DNA of 64,000 nt. Origin: Eretmocerus hayati (Eukaryota; Arthropoda; Insecta; Hymenoptera; Aphelinidae). Both the position numbers and the translations under genes were made by a program. Below the pieces are notes generated by a model. It searched no databases. It worked only from the letters and a program-made list of their open reading frames with translations, and had not been told where the DNA came from. This document shows positions 24,323 to 34,672 of this stretch, piece after piece (positions within the stretch are counted from its first letter, which is position 1; each line of letters opens with the position of its first letter). The stretch lies in contig CM056741.1 of the NCBI GenBank assembly GCA_029851415.1, forward strand, positions 61,990,282 through 62,054,281, read 5' to 3'.

Positions 24323-25297
24323 ATATCGACGCCTCTTACGAAGATAAACACATCCGCTAACGCCCACGAAGAAAAACACGGTGGCCGAAGATTAGCATTT
24401 GCTTTGTTATGGCCACGAAGATTAACACTTAATGTTTACGCCACGAAGATCAACACTTACGCCTCAGCGCCACGAAGATCATCTCTTACTGCTTAAGGCC
24501 ACGAAGAGTAACACATACTCCTCAATTTGCACGAAGATTAACACATTCGCGCATTTTTTTCTCGAAGGGACGAAGACTCTAAGTATTCCGTCTTAAGGCC
24601 ATGAAAAGTAACACATTCTCCTTAGCGGCACGAAAATTAGCACATTCGTAGACTCCATTCTTGAAGGGACGGGGATTATAAGGACTTCGTCTTAAGCCGA
24701 TGAAAAGTAACACATTCTTCTTAGCGGAACGAAGGCTAACACAATCACTTACCGTTCATCGTCACGTCAAAGAGAATGTGTTGTTTCTCATTCCATCGAG
24801 AAGAATGTGTTAGTCTTCGTGGCGTAGAGGAAAATGTGTTACTTTTTGTGGGCTTAAGACGAAATACTTATTGTCTCCGTCCCTCCATGAATGAAGTCTA
24901 CCGATGCATTAATTTTTGTGCCGCTAAAGAGAATGTGTTTTTTTCGTGGCCCTAAGACGAAATACATGGTCTCCGTCCCTTTGAACAAGAAAGTGCGCAA
25001 GTGTGTTATAGTCTTCATACCGTTCAAGAGGAAGTGCTAGTTTCATGGGCCGTTGAGCAGTAAGTGTTAGTCTTCGTGGCCCTAAGGAGTTAGTGTTAGT
25101 CTTCGTGCCCCTAAGGAGTAAGTGTTAGTCTTCGTGGACTTAACGAGAATGCGTTAATCTTCTTGTCCCTAAGGAGTAAGTGTTAGTTTTCGCGGACCTA
25201 AGGAGAATCCGTTAATCTTCGTGTTCACAACGAATAAACGTTAATCTTCGTCAGTCACAAGAAAAGAGGTGTTTATCTTCGTAAGAGGCGTCGATAT
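24323..25297. mobile_element. Foldback element copy 2, ~975 bp, near-identical to copy 1
   Basis: Same ends and internal subrepeat order as copy 1, 32 bp downstream and in the same orientation. It has a few substitutions and small indels, for example a shorter T run near 24940. The close identity implies recent duplication or gene conversion. As both are palindromic, orientation is read from internal differences. Confidence 0.75.
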
Positions 25298-25311
25298 GAA
25301 CATCTATGAAA

Positions 25312-25738
25312 TGGTTGCATTTTCAGGGAATATTACATCGAAAAGTCACGATGCTGATCTTGCATAACCTAGAAAATCTCCAAGAGTTCATTAGGTGATT
25401 GAATTAAAATGATCTGTAAGTGATATCATTATACATCTCAATAGAAAAAAATTTTAATTTCCAAGATCAAAAACGTTTGGCAAATTGGTGACGAATCTGC
25501 ATAAATGTAATATTTCTCAAAATGATGATCTGAAGATATAACAAATTGTGCAGATTGGTCACCAATTTGCCAAACGTTTTGAATCTTGGAAATTAAATTT
25601 TTTTTTTTTCTAGTAGGAGAATGATATCACTGAGAGATCGTTTTGATTCAATTATTTAATGAAGTCTTGAAGATTTTCTCGGTCATGCAAGATCAGCATC
25701 GTGACTTTTTGATGTAATATTCCCTGAAAATGCAACCA
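25312..25738. mobile_element. Palindromic MITE-like element, ~427 bp
   Basis: Ends TGGTTGCATTTTCAGGGAAT and ATTCCCTGAAAATGCAACCA are exact inverses. Complementarity continues inwards (AGTCACGATGCTGATCTTGC / GCAAGATCAGCATCGTGACT, then CCAAACGTTTT-type strings), so nearly the whole element folds on itself. No coding capacity. Superfamily not assigned because target duplications are unclear. Confidence 0.7.
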
Positions 25739-25859
25739 TAACAATTTTTCGGATTTTAAAAAATTTTGAAAATTGTTTCATAGATGTTCATATATGGTCA
25801 TAGGGTCCTTGGACCCCATGTTCATGTATGATCATAGGGTTCCCATTTTTACATGGGTC

Positions 25860-28736
25860 ATTAGAAGCGACGACTGCTATTTTGGTGAATCGCGCGCTCA
25901 TTATGGACCTCATTTTCTGGTCTCGGAAGAATTTTCTGACTCGAAAAATATCGATAATTAGTTGAAAAATGACAAGAAACATCAAAAGCACATAATTAAA
26001 TTATTTGGTTTCCCTTACAACCGAAACATATAGAAACTCTATTGGGGGAATGTGTTCCTAGGGTTTACACAGACTTTTCAGAAATTTTCCCAGATATTCA
26101 ACATGTACCAATCAAAAGTCATCACAAACATCGCTTTTCGTCCATATCCAATATAGTGGACAAAATAAGTGAGGGTATTATGAGGTTCTTATGTAGCTCA
26201 TAGCATTTTTTTGCCCAAACTATATATGTAAAGTGAGGCATCAATAAAATTAGACAGGTGATGTGAGAAGTTAGGTCTCTGATATGGAGACCTCTTTCCA
26301 GTTTCTACCTAATTATTAACGTGTGGATCTAGTCCAGTTGATTCTAAGCTTCTGCGGATGATGGAGCTACCGGGAATTTCCTCAAATCCATCAAAGCTTG
26401 GATTTGAAAAGACTCACTCTTATCTCACGGTCATAGCAAATTAGCTCCGATTCAGAGATTCGAGACTAGTTTCTATTGAACAATTTTCAACAATCGCAAT
26501 TCTGATATTAAGTTGGCGAGAGAGCTACAAGGAAATGATCTGTGATCTAAGTTTTTAACATCTCCAGAGATCAACGTTGTATCATACGGGTATCTCTGTC
26601 AATCCACTATTGCTTTTAGAATTGTTTCACAATCTCCACTTAGAAACGATTTTGTAAATCTAAAAGCTATAGGTTCAGGATGGAAAGTGCATCACAATCA
26701 AATGAAAGAAAAGAGATTTATGACTAGACGTAAAAGAATTTTCAAACTACCAATCTCAGTCATCGTGACAGCATGAATAACTGAGAAGAAAAATTTGAGA
26801 AGAATTTTTGCTTTGGTATTATTTTTGTTGAGAGCTCATGTAATACACAATATGATGAGCTGTTAGGGATGCACTTCTAGCAATCATCACATTTCGTGTA
26901 TTAGATAAGAATTTTTTGATGGATAACATTATCATCATAACTTGGGTCACGTTTTTCCAAAGCTTTAAAAAAAATGGCTCGGTAGTATGTATTGGCTATC
27001 AGGATTTCCTCGGCGTCAGAGGATTTGAAATCAATCACGATCGATTCAGGATTCTAGTCACGCACATCACTAGAAATATCGGACTTTCAAGCAATACATT
27101 CAGGCAAAAGGTTGGACTACGTTTTACAGATTGATACTCTGAATGATCTCGTGGGTTCTAGAAAATATTGATCTTCGAGAAGAAAATGTATGGTATTTAC
27201 TTACAGATGAATTCTGGTGGTCGAATATTACATTAGAAACTTTTCCTACCGATGTTATCTTGTACCGACTTTCAAATAATGAGATTTTATTCAAATTGAT
27301 GAAATTTTCTACATTATCACCAATATTTATCAATATGTCTTCTCACATACTATTCAGAGGTGGAAGCTGTGTATAATCCAAATTCAAATATCGAATTTGG
27401 GTCAAATACAACTTCCACTTCTCATACTGTACCCTATCTATTTCATCTATCGTTACAGGGGTTCCATTTCGGTTCTTGATTTTCATAATCCTAGGACCCC
27501 TCCTGTTTGAAAAATATTAGTTTAAACGCGAAAAGCAGTTTTGAGTCCAAGGTAGGTGTAAGGAGTGCAAACTATCTTTCGGAAGAGTTATGGAGATTGT
27601 TTGAGGTTAGAATCTATGGACCAGCGACCGACGAGGATTATGCTATTTCGTTCTCTAGTCTTTCCCGGTGGGACTGGCGCTCGGCGCGATAGATCAAAAA
27701 ACGCGAATTAAATAGTAAGTGATATGACCTGTTTAAAAACTTTCTTGAATATGTCTTTTTAGAAACGTTTCCGTTAGCGGTGATGAGTTATAAGTACAAT
27801 ATTCGCTTACTTCTTGAAACCCCAGAGTGACTAATTTTGGCTATCGATAAAATCTTACAAAAGCAATCATGCGTTAGCGTGAGAGGATCAGTCATTTTCC
27901 CCGTGATTAAAGGAAAACACAAACCGACCAAAACATCCTCTTTAGAGACAATTTTTGATTGATTACTTGGCTCTCTTGGGCGATGCATTCGAACATTATC
28001 GATAATCATGAAATTGACCATTATTTCAAATAATTTATTTGTGGCATTCAGAGTCTTGCAATCAGGTATTTATTCCTTCTGAACGAGAAGTTAGAGACAA
28101 TTTTTCCGCTCAAAAACTCCTGAATAGTTGTCATACTATAGCTATCTAATTGTCTCTCATTTATTTTGATTGCCTCCATCGTCTCGTCTTGGTTTCGGCT
28201 GTATCTCCAACAAACAAACTTTTTCAGAAATCGATAGAGATGAGCATGTATTTACTCTTCCAAGGTATCGATCATCATTCATGATGAATTCAGACATTTG
28301 AGCTACTGAATTTGTACCGAATATTTGGTCTATATAGGATTGAGGTAAATATTTCCCCGTCCGTTCCTCCCGATGGCCAATTTTTCCAAAATAGATACGC
28401 CCATGATTTTTGATTTTTCAAAACCTAATTCTCCATGATATACTTTTCCCCAAGATTCCATTCTTCCTGAAATATTATCTTCTAAGGCAAATTCCAAATA
28501 TAATTTTGATGATTTATTGAAACCGAAACTCAAAAAATCCACAGTTGCCCGCAGTGTCCAAATAAGCGCAAATATGTGAGAACTTCTTTGTCATCAACAT
28601 ACATATTTGTGATTTGTGAAAACAATTTTGGGAATTTGATAATCTCTGTCTTGCTGTCTCGATTCTGGCCCTCTCCTAATCCTCTGGCCGGGCGCCGATT
28701 GACAGATTATTGTTCAAAGGTCAAGAATCAAAAGAT
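25860..28736. other. Non-coding stretch, nothing recognised
   Basis: AT-rich with short frames only, for example 26916-27134 plus and 28330-28542 minus, neither with recognisable motifs. No strong inverted repeats were seen. Confidence 0.4.
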
Positions 28737-28863
28737 TTATTCGATTATGCTGGTCGGAGCGCTCCGACTCTCGGACCTCTCTTTCTAATGCAATGAGTAA
28801 GAGAGAGAGAGGTCCGAGAGTTCGGAGCGCTCCAACCGGTCCGAACCAGCAAAATCGAATAAA
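28737..28863. mobile_element. 127-bp hairpin element
   Basis: TTTATTCGATTATGCTGGT at the left pairs with ACCAGCAAAATCGAATAAA at the right. The next segments also pair: CGGAGCGCTCCGACTCTCGG with its near-inverse, and ACCTCTCTTTCT with AGAGAGAGAGGT. The loop is only about 20 bp. Transcribed from either strand it would form a long imperfect stem. It is likely a MITE; a small-RNA precursor is a less likely alternative. Confidence 0.65.
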
Positions 28864-29233
28864 CCTAAAATTAGACAACAGGCTCAGGACAGTCATCGTC
28901 ATCCACAAAATCATATAGAAAAAATCGAAGTCCATCGAATGTATGTCTGTAACAATCTGAAATTTCTCAAAGTCCTCGATTTAAGTCAGATTTGTGTATA
29001 TTCCGAAACCTCGTCTTGCTGATTTTTTCAGGCAAGGTTCGAATGAAAATAATACAAGCACTCGTTGAAATGCAGGAACGATTCAGTTTGGAGTTATATG
29101 ATTTCTAAACCTACATATTACGCTGTAGCCGTCATCCATCAGATTTTAGATTATAGCTCATAAAACAAGAATTTGGAGCACAAAACGCGATAACGTAGAT
29201 GACAACACTCGAAAATTTTGGGATATTGTCCCT

Positions 29234-29494
29234 GTGTATAAAATTATCAATTTGAAAGAGCCAGGTTACTTGGCGGAGTTGATTTCAAAGTACAATCCCA
29301 ATTATCCCAAGCGGGGTGAAGCAAAAGATCATGATCTCGTCACCTCCTTCATGCGGACCGATACTGGGGGCGCTTCTTTTCAGATACAGGGTGCCAAGCT
29401 TTGGTTTTCTATACCCCCCTCGATACGCTATATTCCATCTTTAGTGGCATTCAAGAAAGCACTTCGCGTTCATCTCTTACAGCAAGATCAATAG
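29234..29494 (+). pseudogene. C-terminal tail of a LINE reverse transcriptase
   Basis: The frame contains EPGYLAELISKYNPN and then AKLWFSIPPSIRYIPSLVAF followed by KKALRVHLLQ and a stop. The pattern 'G-x-[KR]-L-W-x-x-[IL]-P-x-x-I-R-x-x-x-S-L-x-x-F-K-x-x-L-[RK]-x-[HY]-L' is the usual end of the reverse-transcriptase ORF in CR1/Jockey-type LINEs. The catalytic core is absent. Non-LTR elements are commonly 5'-truncated on insertion, so this is probably such a stub. It lies about 100 bp before the large palindrome, but nothing links the two. Confidence 0.6.
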
Positions 29495-30290
29495 TTTTCG
29501 TATTGATAGAGAGTTCTCAACAAAACTCGCTATTTCAAGCACTTGTTGTGCAATATGTTTGCTAATAGTTATACTTGTACAAATTGACCTACAAGGAGGG
29601 GGTCAGGCCTTCGGATCACGGATTCCCCTGAAACTCTGGGAATAGTCTTCTTTTGGCACAGAAAGAAGATACCCAAAACCGCGTTTGCCAATGCTCAAGC
29701 GTTTCTGGGCTACCGCATACGACCCATGCATTACAGTATACCTATATTCATCAAAAATGGTATATGATGAATTCCACGCCAAAGGGACCTACGGGAAGGG
29801 GTCATCTCTCAGATTATTTTTTAACCTTTTTCATTCGATTCTATGGCTCAAAATAGGATCTTCGGACCACCTATGGGGCCCAAAAAAAATTTCTCCTCTG
29901 CATGGCACGCACATCCGTCAACAGACCGACAATTTATCGTGTAAAAATCGATGCTCTTTTATTCACGAAAATGGGAATATTTCGAGTTTTTCAATAGCTA
30001 TCGATTTGCGATTTGCGGCATCTGAAAGGGCATCAAAGAACCTATCGAAAACGTTGTCGGAAATTCCTTCTCTGTGATTTGGGGGCCTCCTGGAGGCAGA
30101 AGAGTGTTTTTCACTAAAATGTTGATTTCTCGAAAAGCCATTTTTTTTATATTTTGAAAATCATATGTTTGACGTAAAATTTTGCAATCTTTCGAAAAGA
30201 ATGGGTTTGAGGAGTTTGGGGCGATCCAAGTGACTTATGAGCCATTTTTTGAAAATTCGATTTTTTCGGTTCCAGAGAAAGGCGATTTTC

Positions 30291-30302
30291 TGCGCATGCG
30301 CA
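30291..30302. promoter_or_regulatory. Perfect NRF-1/Ewg-type palindromic site, left arm
   Basis: TGCGCATGCGCA matches the consensus YGCGCATGCGCR bound by vertebrate NRF-1; the insect orthologue is Erect wing. The match is direct, binding is inference. Confidence 0.3.
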
Positions 30303-31006
30303 CAAACGTTGACTATCGGCGCTACTTTCAATGGAAAACTGACAAAATTTCCTACAAAATGACTACCCGCGAAGTTGAAATTCATGCACTGAGACACGAT
30401 CTGTAAGGATTAATTATGTCGGATCAAAATCACATAAAAATTCAGCCCGTTAACGCCTTTGTCGCGCCTGCTGAAATGACACATTCAGGAGATCTGCTCA
30501 GGACTCAATTTTGAGTACGAAATTGACCTGAAAAAAATTTGGACTACATGGTTTCAACGTAAAATTGTATGAAGTTTCAAAATATGCGATGAAAAACCCC
30601 GTTTGAGGCGAACCCGAGGTGCTACATTCAATTTTTTGACAAAAAATACGATATTCCTTATTCAAAATTGCGAAAAATTGAATTTAGCACCTCGGGTTCG
30701 CCTCAAACGGGGTTTTTCATCGCATATTTTGAAAGTTCATACAATTTCACGTTGAAAGCATGTGGTCCGAATTTTTTTCAGGTCAATTTCGTACTGAAAA
30801 TTGAGTCCCGAGAAGATCTCGTGAATGTGTCATCTCAGCAGGCGTCACGAAGGCGTTGATGGGCTGGATTTTCATGTGATTTTGACTCGACATAATTAAT
30901 CCTTGCAGATCGCGTTTCAGTGCATGAATTTCAACTTTGCGGGTAGTCATTTTATAGAAAATTTTGTCAGCTTTCCATTGAAAGTAGCGCCGATAGTCAA
31001 CGTTTG

Positions 31007-31018
31007 TGCGCATGCGCA
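31007..31018. promoter_or_regulatory. Perfect NRF-1/Ewg-type palindromic site, right arm
   Basis: The mirror of the left-arm site. Both arms keep the 12-bp motif intact. Confidence 0.3.
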
Positions 31019-31877
31019 GAAAATCGCCTTTCTCTGGAACCGAAAAAATCGAATTTTCAAAAAATGGCTCATAAGTCACTTGGATCGCCCCAAACTCCTC
31101 AAACCCATTTTTTTTCGAAAGATTGCAAAATTTTACGTCAAACATATGATTTTCAAAATATAAAAAAAATGGCTTTTCGAGAAATCAACATTTTAGTGAA
31201 AAACACTCTTCTGCCTCCAGGAGGCCCCCAAATCACAGAGAAGGAATTTCCGACAACGTTTTCGATAGGTTCTTTGATGCCCTTTCAGATGCCGCAACTC
31301 GCAAATCGATAGCTATTGAAAAACTCGAAATATTCCCATTTTCGTGAATAAAAGAGCATCGATTTTTACACGATGAATTTTGGGTCTGTTGACGGATGTG
31401 CGTACAATGCAGAGGAGAAATTTTTTTTGGGCCCCATAGGTGGTCCGAAGATCCTATTTTGGGCCATAGAATCGGATGAAAAAGGTTAAAAAAGAATCTG
31501 AGAGATGACCCCTTCTCGTAGGTCGCTTTGGCGTGGAATTCATCATATAGTAGCTCAAAAACGCTTGAGCGTTGGCAAGCGCGGTTTTGGGTATCTTCTT
31601 TCTGTGCTAAAAGAAGACTATTCCCAGAGTATCAAGGGAATCCGTGATCCGAAGGCCTGACCCCCTCCTCACTAGTCTCTTCTGACCGTACTTCTACTCA
31701 TATGTACCTTTTGTGATACACACACGCCATGTGTGTCTAATTTGACACCTCGACCAAATTCTATATAAGGACCTGTGATACACCATGTCACGTGAAAGAC
31801 CGATAATATTATTATTAATGGAGGTGCCCGAGAATGATATTATGTATTCAGATTTTTATCATAAGACGAATAAGGAC

Positions 31878-31923
31878 TATTCTATTCTATTCTATTCTAT
31901 TCTATTCTATTCTATTCTATTCT
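31878..31923. repeat. (TATTC)n pentanucleotide microsatellite
   Basis: About nine uninterrupted TATTC units. It is not the insect telomere motif TTAGG. Confidence 0.95.
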
Positions 31924-32436
31924 GAATAGCAAGAGTATCCTCAAAATCTTGGATAAATAACGGGGTATGCAATGAAATTGCCGTAAATGCGCAGCTAAAA
32001 CTAAACCAGCAGACGACTTTGCAAGTTCGGGTAGTTTGAAATAAGCCGGATTGGTGAAAATGTTTCCTGGTCATGCAAATCGTTTGGAAGCAATAAAATT
32101 GGGAGGAATGTCCTATTAGGGACGCAACATTTTGAGAAATATTGATTGAGAGAAATAGTTCAAGGAATTCACTTCCAACGGGTCTGAGAGTTCGCGAAAA
32201 AACACTTTTTACTAATGCAGAGATATTAATTCTGTTCTATTTTCTTTCAGAATGATTTACGACGTAAGAGGTCAGAAATCGAATCTGATTCCAACGTCTG
32301 ACGTAGAATCGCCATCTCGATAAAATATGTTATCTCCGTGATAACTATAGACAGGTGAAATGTGCCGCGTGCAAGAAATACTAACAATCAAACCGAGCGT
32401 TGCAAGCGGCACACGACGAGCTCCGATAAATTCATC

Positions 32437-34672
32437 ATGCATGGAGTAAGTACAATATTCTCTGAATCGTAGGAATTGCTACATCTAAAATACGCTGGTC
32501 CCATGTCTCGAGAAAATTCCCAACGCCATTAGTAGTTGAGAATGAAGCCAACTTCCATGGATAAGAAAATGATACAACATTTATGCCATTAGCTGAAAAA
32601 AATGTGCGAGATTATTCATCTAATCTTCATTTTTTAGGCATTCCATTTCGGTTTTGAAGAAACGATATTGTTTCAAGGATGGACAACAACCGACAGAGCT
32701 GGTATAATGGGTTCGATGATAGGAATCATACTACTTGGTATGATTTATGAAGCCTTGAAAAACTACAGGTAAGATTCTGTTGTGAATGCGGGAAAAAAGA
32801 ATGATCAGCATTATGTAGCATTTGAGATGACAAGAATCAATGATAATAAAATTCGTAAATAGGCATTGGAGGAATGAATTCTCACTTTTCTATTGTTGAC
32901 CTCGTATTCGAGGCCATTTTTAATGAGAAATTATCGATCGAGCTTCGATCGTCGAGATGTTAATCAAAGAAAAAATGAATTTGACTGATATCGTGAAAAA
33001 AATGTCTGGACCAGGATCAAACTGGGAACCTTCTTCTTGACGGGAAGATGCTCTACCATTGAGCTATCCAGGGCCCAGCAGATTCTTTTTCTTGTCTCGA
33101 TGTCACTGATCTACATTAGCGCCATTATTTCAACCGAGGCGCGGAATTCGAATGACACTTTCCGAACTCTAATCCCGGCGAGAAGAAGGTTCCCAGTTCG
33201 ATCCAGGCATTTTATTTCACGATGTCAATCAAGAGCATTTTCACTTTGATTAACCCTTAGCTGGCACACCTCCGCCTAATAACATAGCTGGCCAACCTGG
33301 GTCGACTCGACCCACGCCGAAAAATTGATGCTGTAGCTATTATATTGAATCTTTTGACTTGAAAAATTTTTTGTAGCTTCTTTGATATGTTTCTGATCGG
33401 CCAATGTATACAGATTTCCTCCAAGGTCCAATAAAAAATTCCAAAAAATACAAATGTCCAGAAAAATGCAAAAAATCACCTTTTTCACTAAAAAAATTGT
33501 AGATGGCACAATTTTCATCCGAATGAGCTAAAATTTAACTGAGTAATCTCGGGATGGGGTCAATTCAAGAAAAAAAATAGCGCAAGAGTGAGTCTTGGAA
33601 AAAAGGTATTTATTCTGACATATTTCGACCGATGAATTGAGAATTTTTATTCTCACCCAATATGCCGGATTGAGGACCTCTATTGAAAGATCGACCACTG
33701 GACTCTTCTTTTCTCATATCTACTTGATCTTGAGATAACTCAGTTGAATTTTCAGCTCAATCCATTGAAAATTGCGTCTTCTAGAATATTTTCAGTGGAA
33801 AGACCTTTTTTGCAATTTTTTGCAATAATTTATTATTGCAACTATAAAATGCAATCAAAAATAGCGCGCATAGCTGGCACACCTGGATACTTTAGACCCG
33901 GCGACAATTTCGCTTGGCTGTGGTGGGAAGACGCGCGCGCCAGACCTGTTGCTATATGCACGGTCGGTAAGCGGCACATCTTGACCTCCAACAAATGTCA
34001 CTCTGAGTCCAGGAAACTTCGAATTACGAGCGTGGCGATCTCATAAAAAAGGCCTTGGGTCGAATAGACCCACGTGTGCCAACCGAGGGTTAACATTTCG
34101 ACCGATGATTTCTCAGTAAAAATGGCCTCAAATCCGAGGTCAACAATACAGAAATGGAAAATTAGTCCTCCAATGCCAATTCACGAATTTTAATATCATT
34201 GTTCACATAAGAGGACGATTCAAGTTCAAAAAGTGTAATTTGAAATGATAAGAATTGAGAATTTGAGAATGCAACATGATCAAGTTTTCTCATTACACAT
34301 CTTGGACACTGTATCAACAACTTCAATTGAATTGCAGGGAGTATTTGAATGTCAGTAATGCAACATTCCATTCCAGAGGGTCATTCAAAAGATCGTGAGT
34401 CAAAATTGATCCTCTTTTTTGTATCTCGACTCACATATTGCCTTAAGTGTAAACATATTCATTTTTCTTTCAGCGAAGCAATCTTCTCATCTATACATAT
34501 CCTTCAAACAATTTTACATGGTGTGCAAGTAGTGATAGGGTACTTTTTGATGTTCATTTTCATGTCGTATAACATTTACTTGTGTATCGCCGTGGTAGCC
34601 GGTGCTGTTATGGGTTACTTTATATTTTCGTGGAAGAATGCGAGATGTGATATCAGCGAATGTTGTTCGTGA
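32437..34672 (+). CDS. Ctr-family high-affinity copper transporter (four coding exons)
   Basis: Coding exons 32437-32445, 32638-32768, 34338-34394 and 34474-34672 join in frame with GT..AG introns to give 131 codons and a stop. Ctr proteins form trimers in the plasma or vesicle membrane and import Cu(I). All three helices are visible: TM1 around [22 protein letters not shown]2 with the MxxxM copper motif ([11 protein letters not shown]), and TM3 with the GxxxG packing motif (VAGAVMGYF). The tail ends in a Cys pair (SECCS), as expected for handing copper to chaperones. The start at MHGAFHFG is the only in-frame Met after the upstream stop at 32356. That leaves almost no Met/His-rich extracellular domain, so either this is a short form or a 5' exon is unrecognised. 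The hydrophilic loop exon ([17 protein letters not shown]) has an N-glycosylation-type NAT. Intron 2 is packed with mobile elements. Confidence 0.88.
33004..33073 (-). tRNA. Degenerate tRNA-Asp(GTC)-like sequence
   Basis: On the minus strand TAGCTCAATGGTAGAGC is a good internal A box with a GCTC/GAGC D stem. TCTTC-CCGTCAA-GAAGA forms a 5-bp anticodon stem with GTC (33041-33039) in the anticodon position. GGTTCCCAGTTTGATCC resembles a B box. The acceptor stem does not pair properly and position 33 is C instead of T, so I take this as a tRNA pseudogene or a tRNA-derived SINE head. A partial inverted copy (B box only) lies at about 33188-33206. Confidence 0.45.
33254..34089. mobile_element. piggyBac-type non-autonomous element with TTAA duplications
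   Basis: TTAA at 33250-33253 and 34090-34093 flank an 836-bp insert with ends CCCTTAGCTGGCACAC and GTGTGCCAACCGAGGG. These are inverse with three mismatches. Just inside are CTGGGTCGACTCGACCCACG and TTGGGTCGAATAGACCCACG. TTAA duplication with CCC-starting ends is diagnostic of the piggyBac superfamily. An internal GCTGGCACACCTGG near 33868 repeats the terminus. No transposase, so it would be mobilised in trans. Confidence 0.8.

Larger units (their letters stand above)
23284..25858. repeat. Nested palindrome 2.57 kb long
   Basis: The left edge (CCCATGTGAAAACG ... CCCTATGATCAT) recurs inverted at the right edge (ATGATCATAGGG ... CATGGG, about 25827-25858). Inside are GGTCCAAGGACCCTATGACC at about 24301 and its inverted counterpart near 25795. 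Between the edges sit three further inverted-repeat elements annotated separately. The layout looks like an older foldback that served as the landing site for younger ones. Confidence 0.65.
29595..31668. mobile_element. Near-perfect 2.07-kb palindrome (giant foldback)
   Basis: GGAGGGGGTCAGGCCTTCGG at the left end is matched inversely by CCGAAGGCCTGACCCCCTCC at the right. Complementarity then continues through both arms, each about 1.04 kb, to a loop of about 35 bp centred near 30656. Matching pairs seen along the arms include TTTGGGGGCCTCCTGGAGGC / CCTCCAGGAGGCCCCC, and TGCGCATGCGCA in both. Differences are scattered substitutions and a few small indels, so the arms are young or homogenised. 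There is no transposase frame; the frames at 30161-30397 and in the other arm mirror each other because of the palindrome. Diverged pieces of the same family occur at about 57612-57716 and 63050-64000, so it is a dispersed element. Confidence 0.85.
32880..34165. mobile_element. Foldback element in the Ctr intron, split by a later insertion
   Basis: The left arm (TTGTTGACCTCGTATTCGAGG, then GAGATGTTAATCAAAG and CTGGGAACCTTCTTCT) recurs inverted at the right. The right arm is in two parts: 33180-33253 (AGAAGAAGGTTCCCAGTTCG ... TTGATTAAC) and 34090-34165 (GTTAACATTTCGACCG ... GAGGTCAACAATACAG). The gap between them is exactly the piggyBac-type insertion. The loop and inner left arm contain a tRNA-like sequence, so the unit may derive from two inverted SINE-like copies. 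Confidence 0.65.

Noticed and set aside
30161..31312. Repeated frames with KWLISHLDRPKLLKP and similar
   Set aside because: They appear mirrored in both arms of the giant palindrome and lack any known domain; repetition reflects the inverted repeat.
31878..31923. (TATTC)n considered as a telomeric repeat
   Set aside because: It is short, internal and differs from the insect motif TTAGG.
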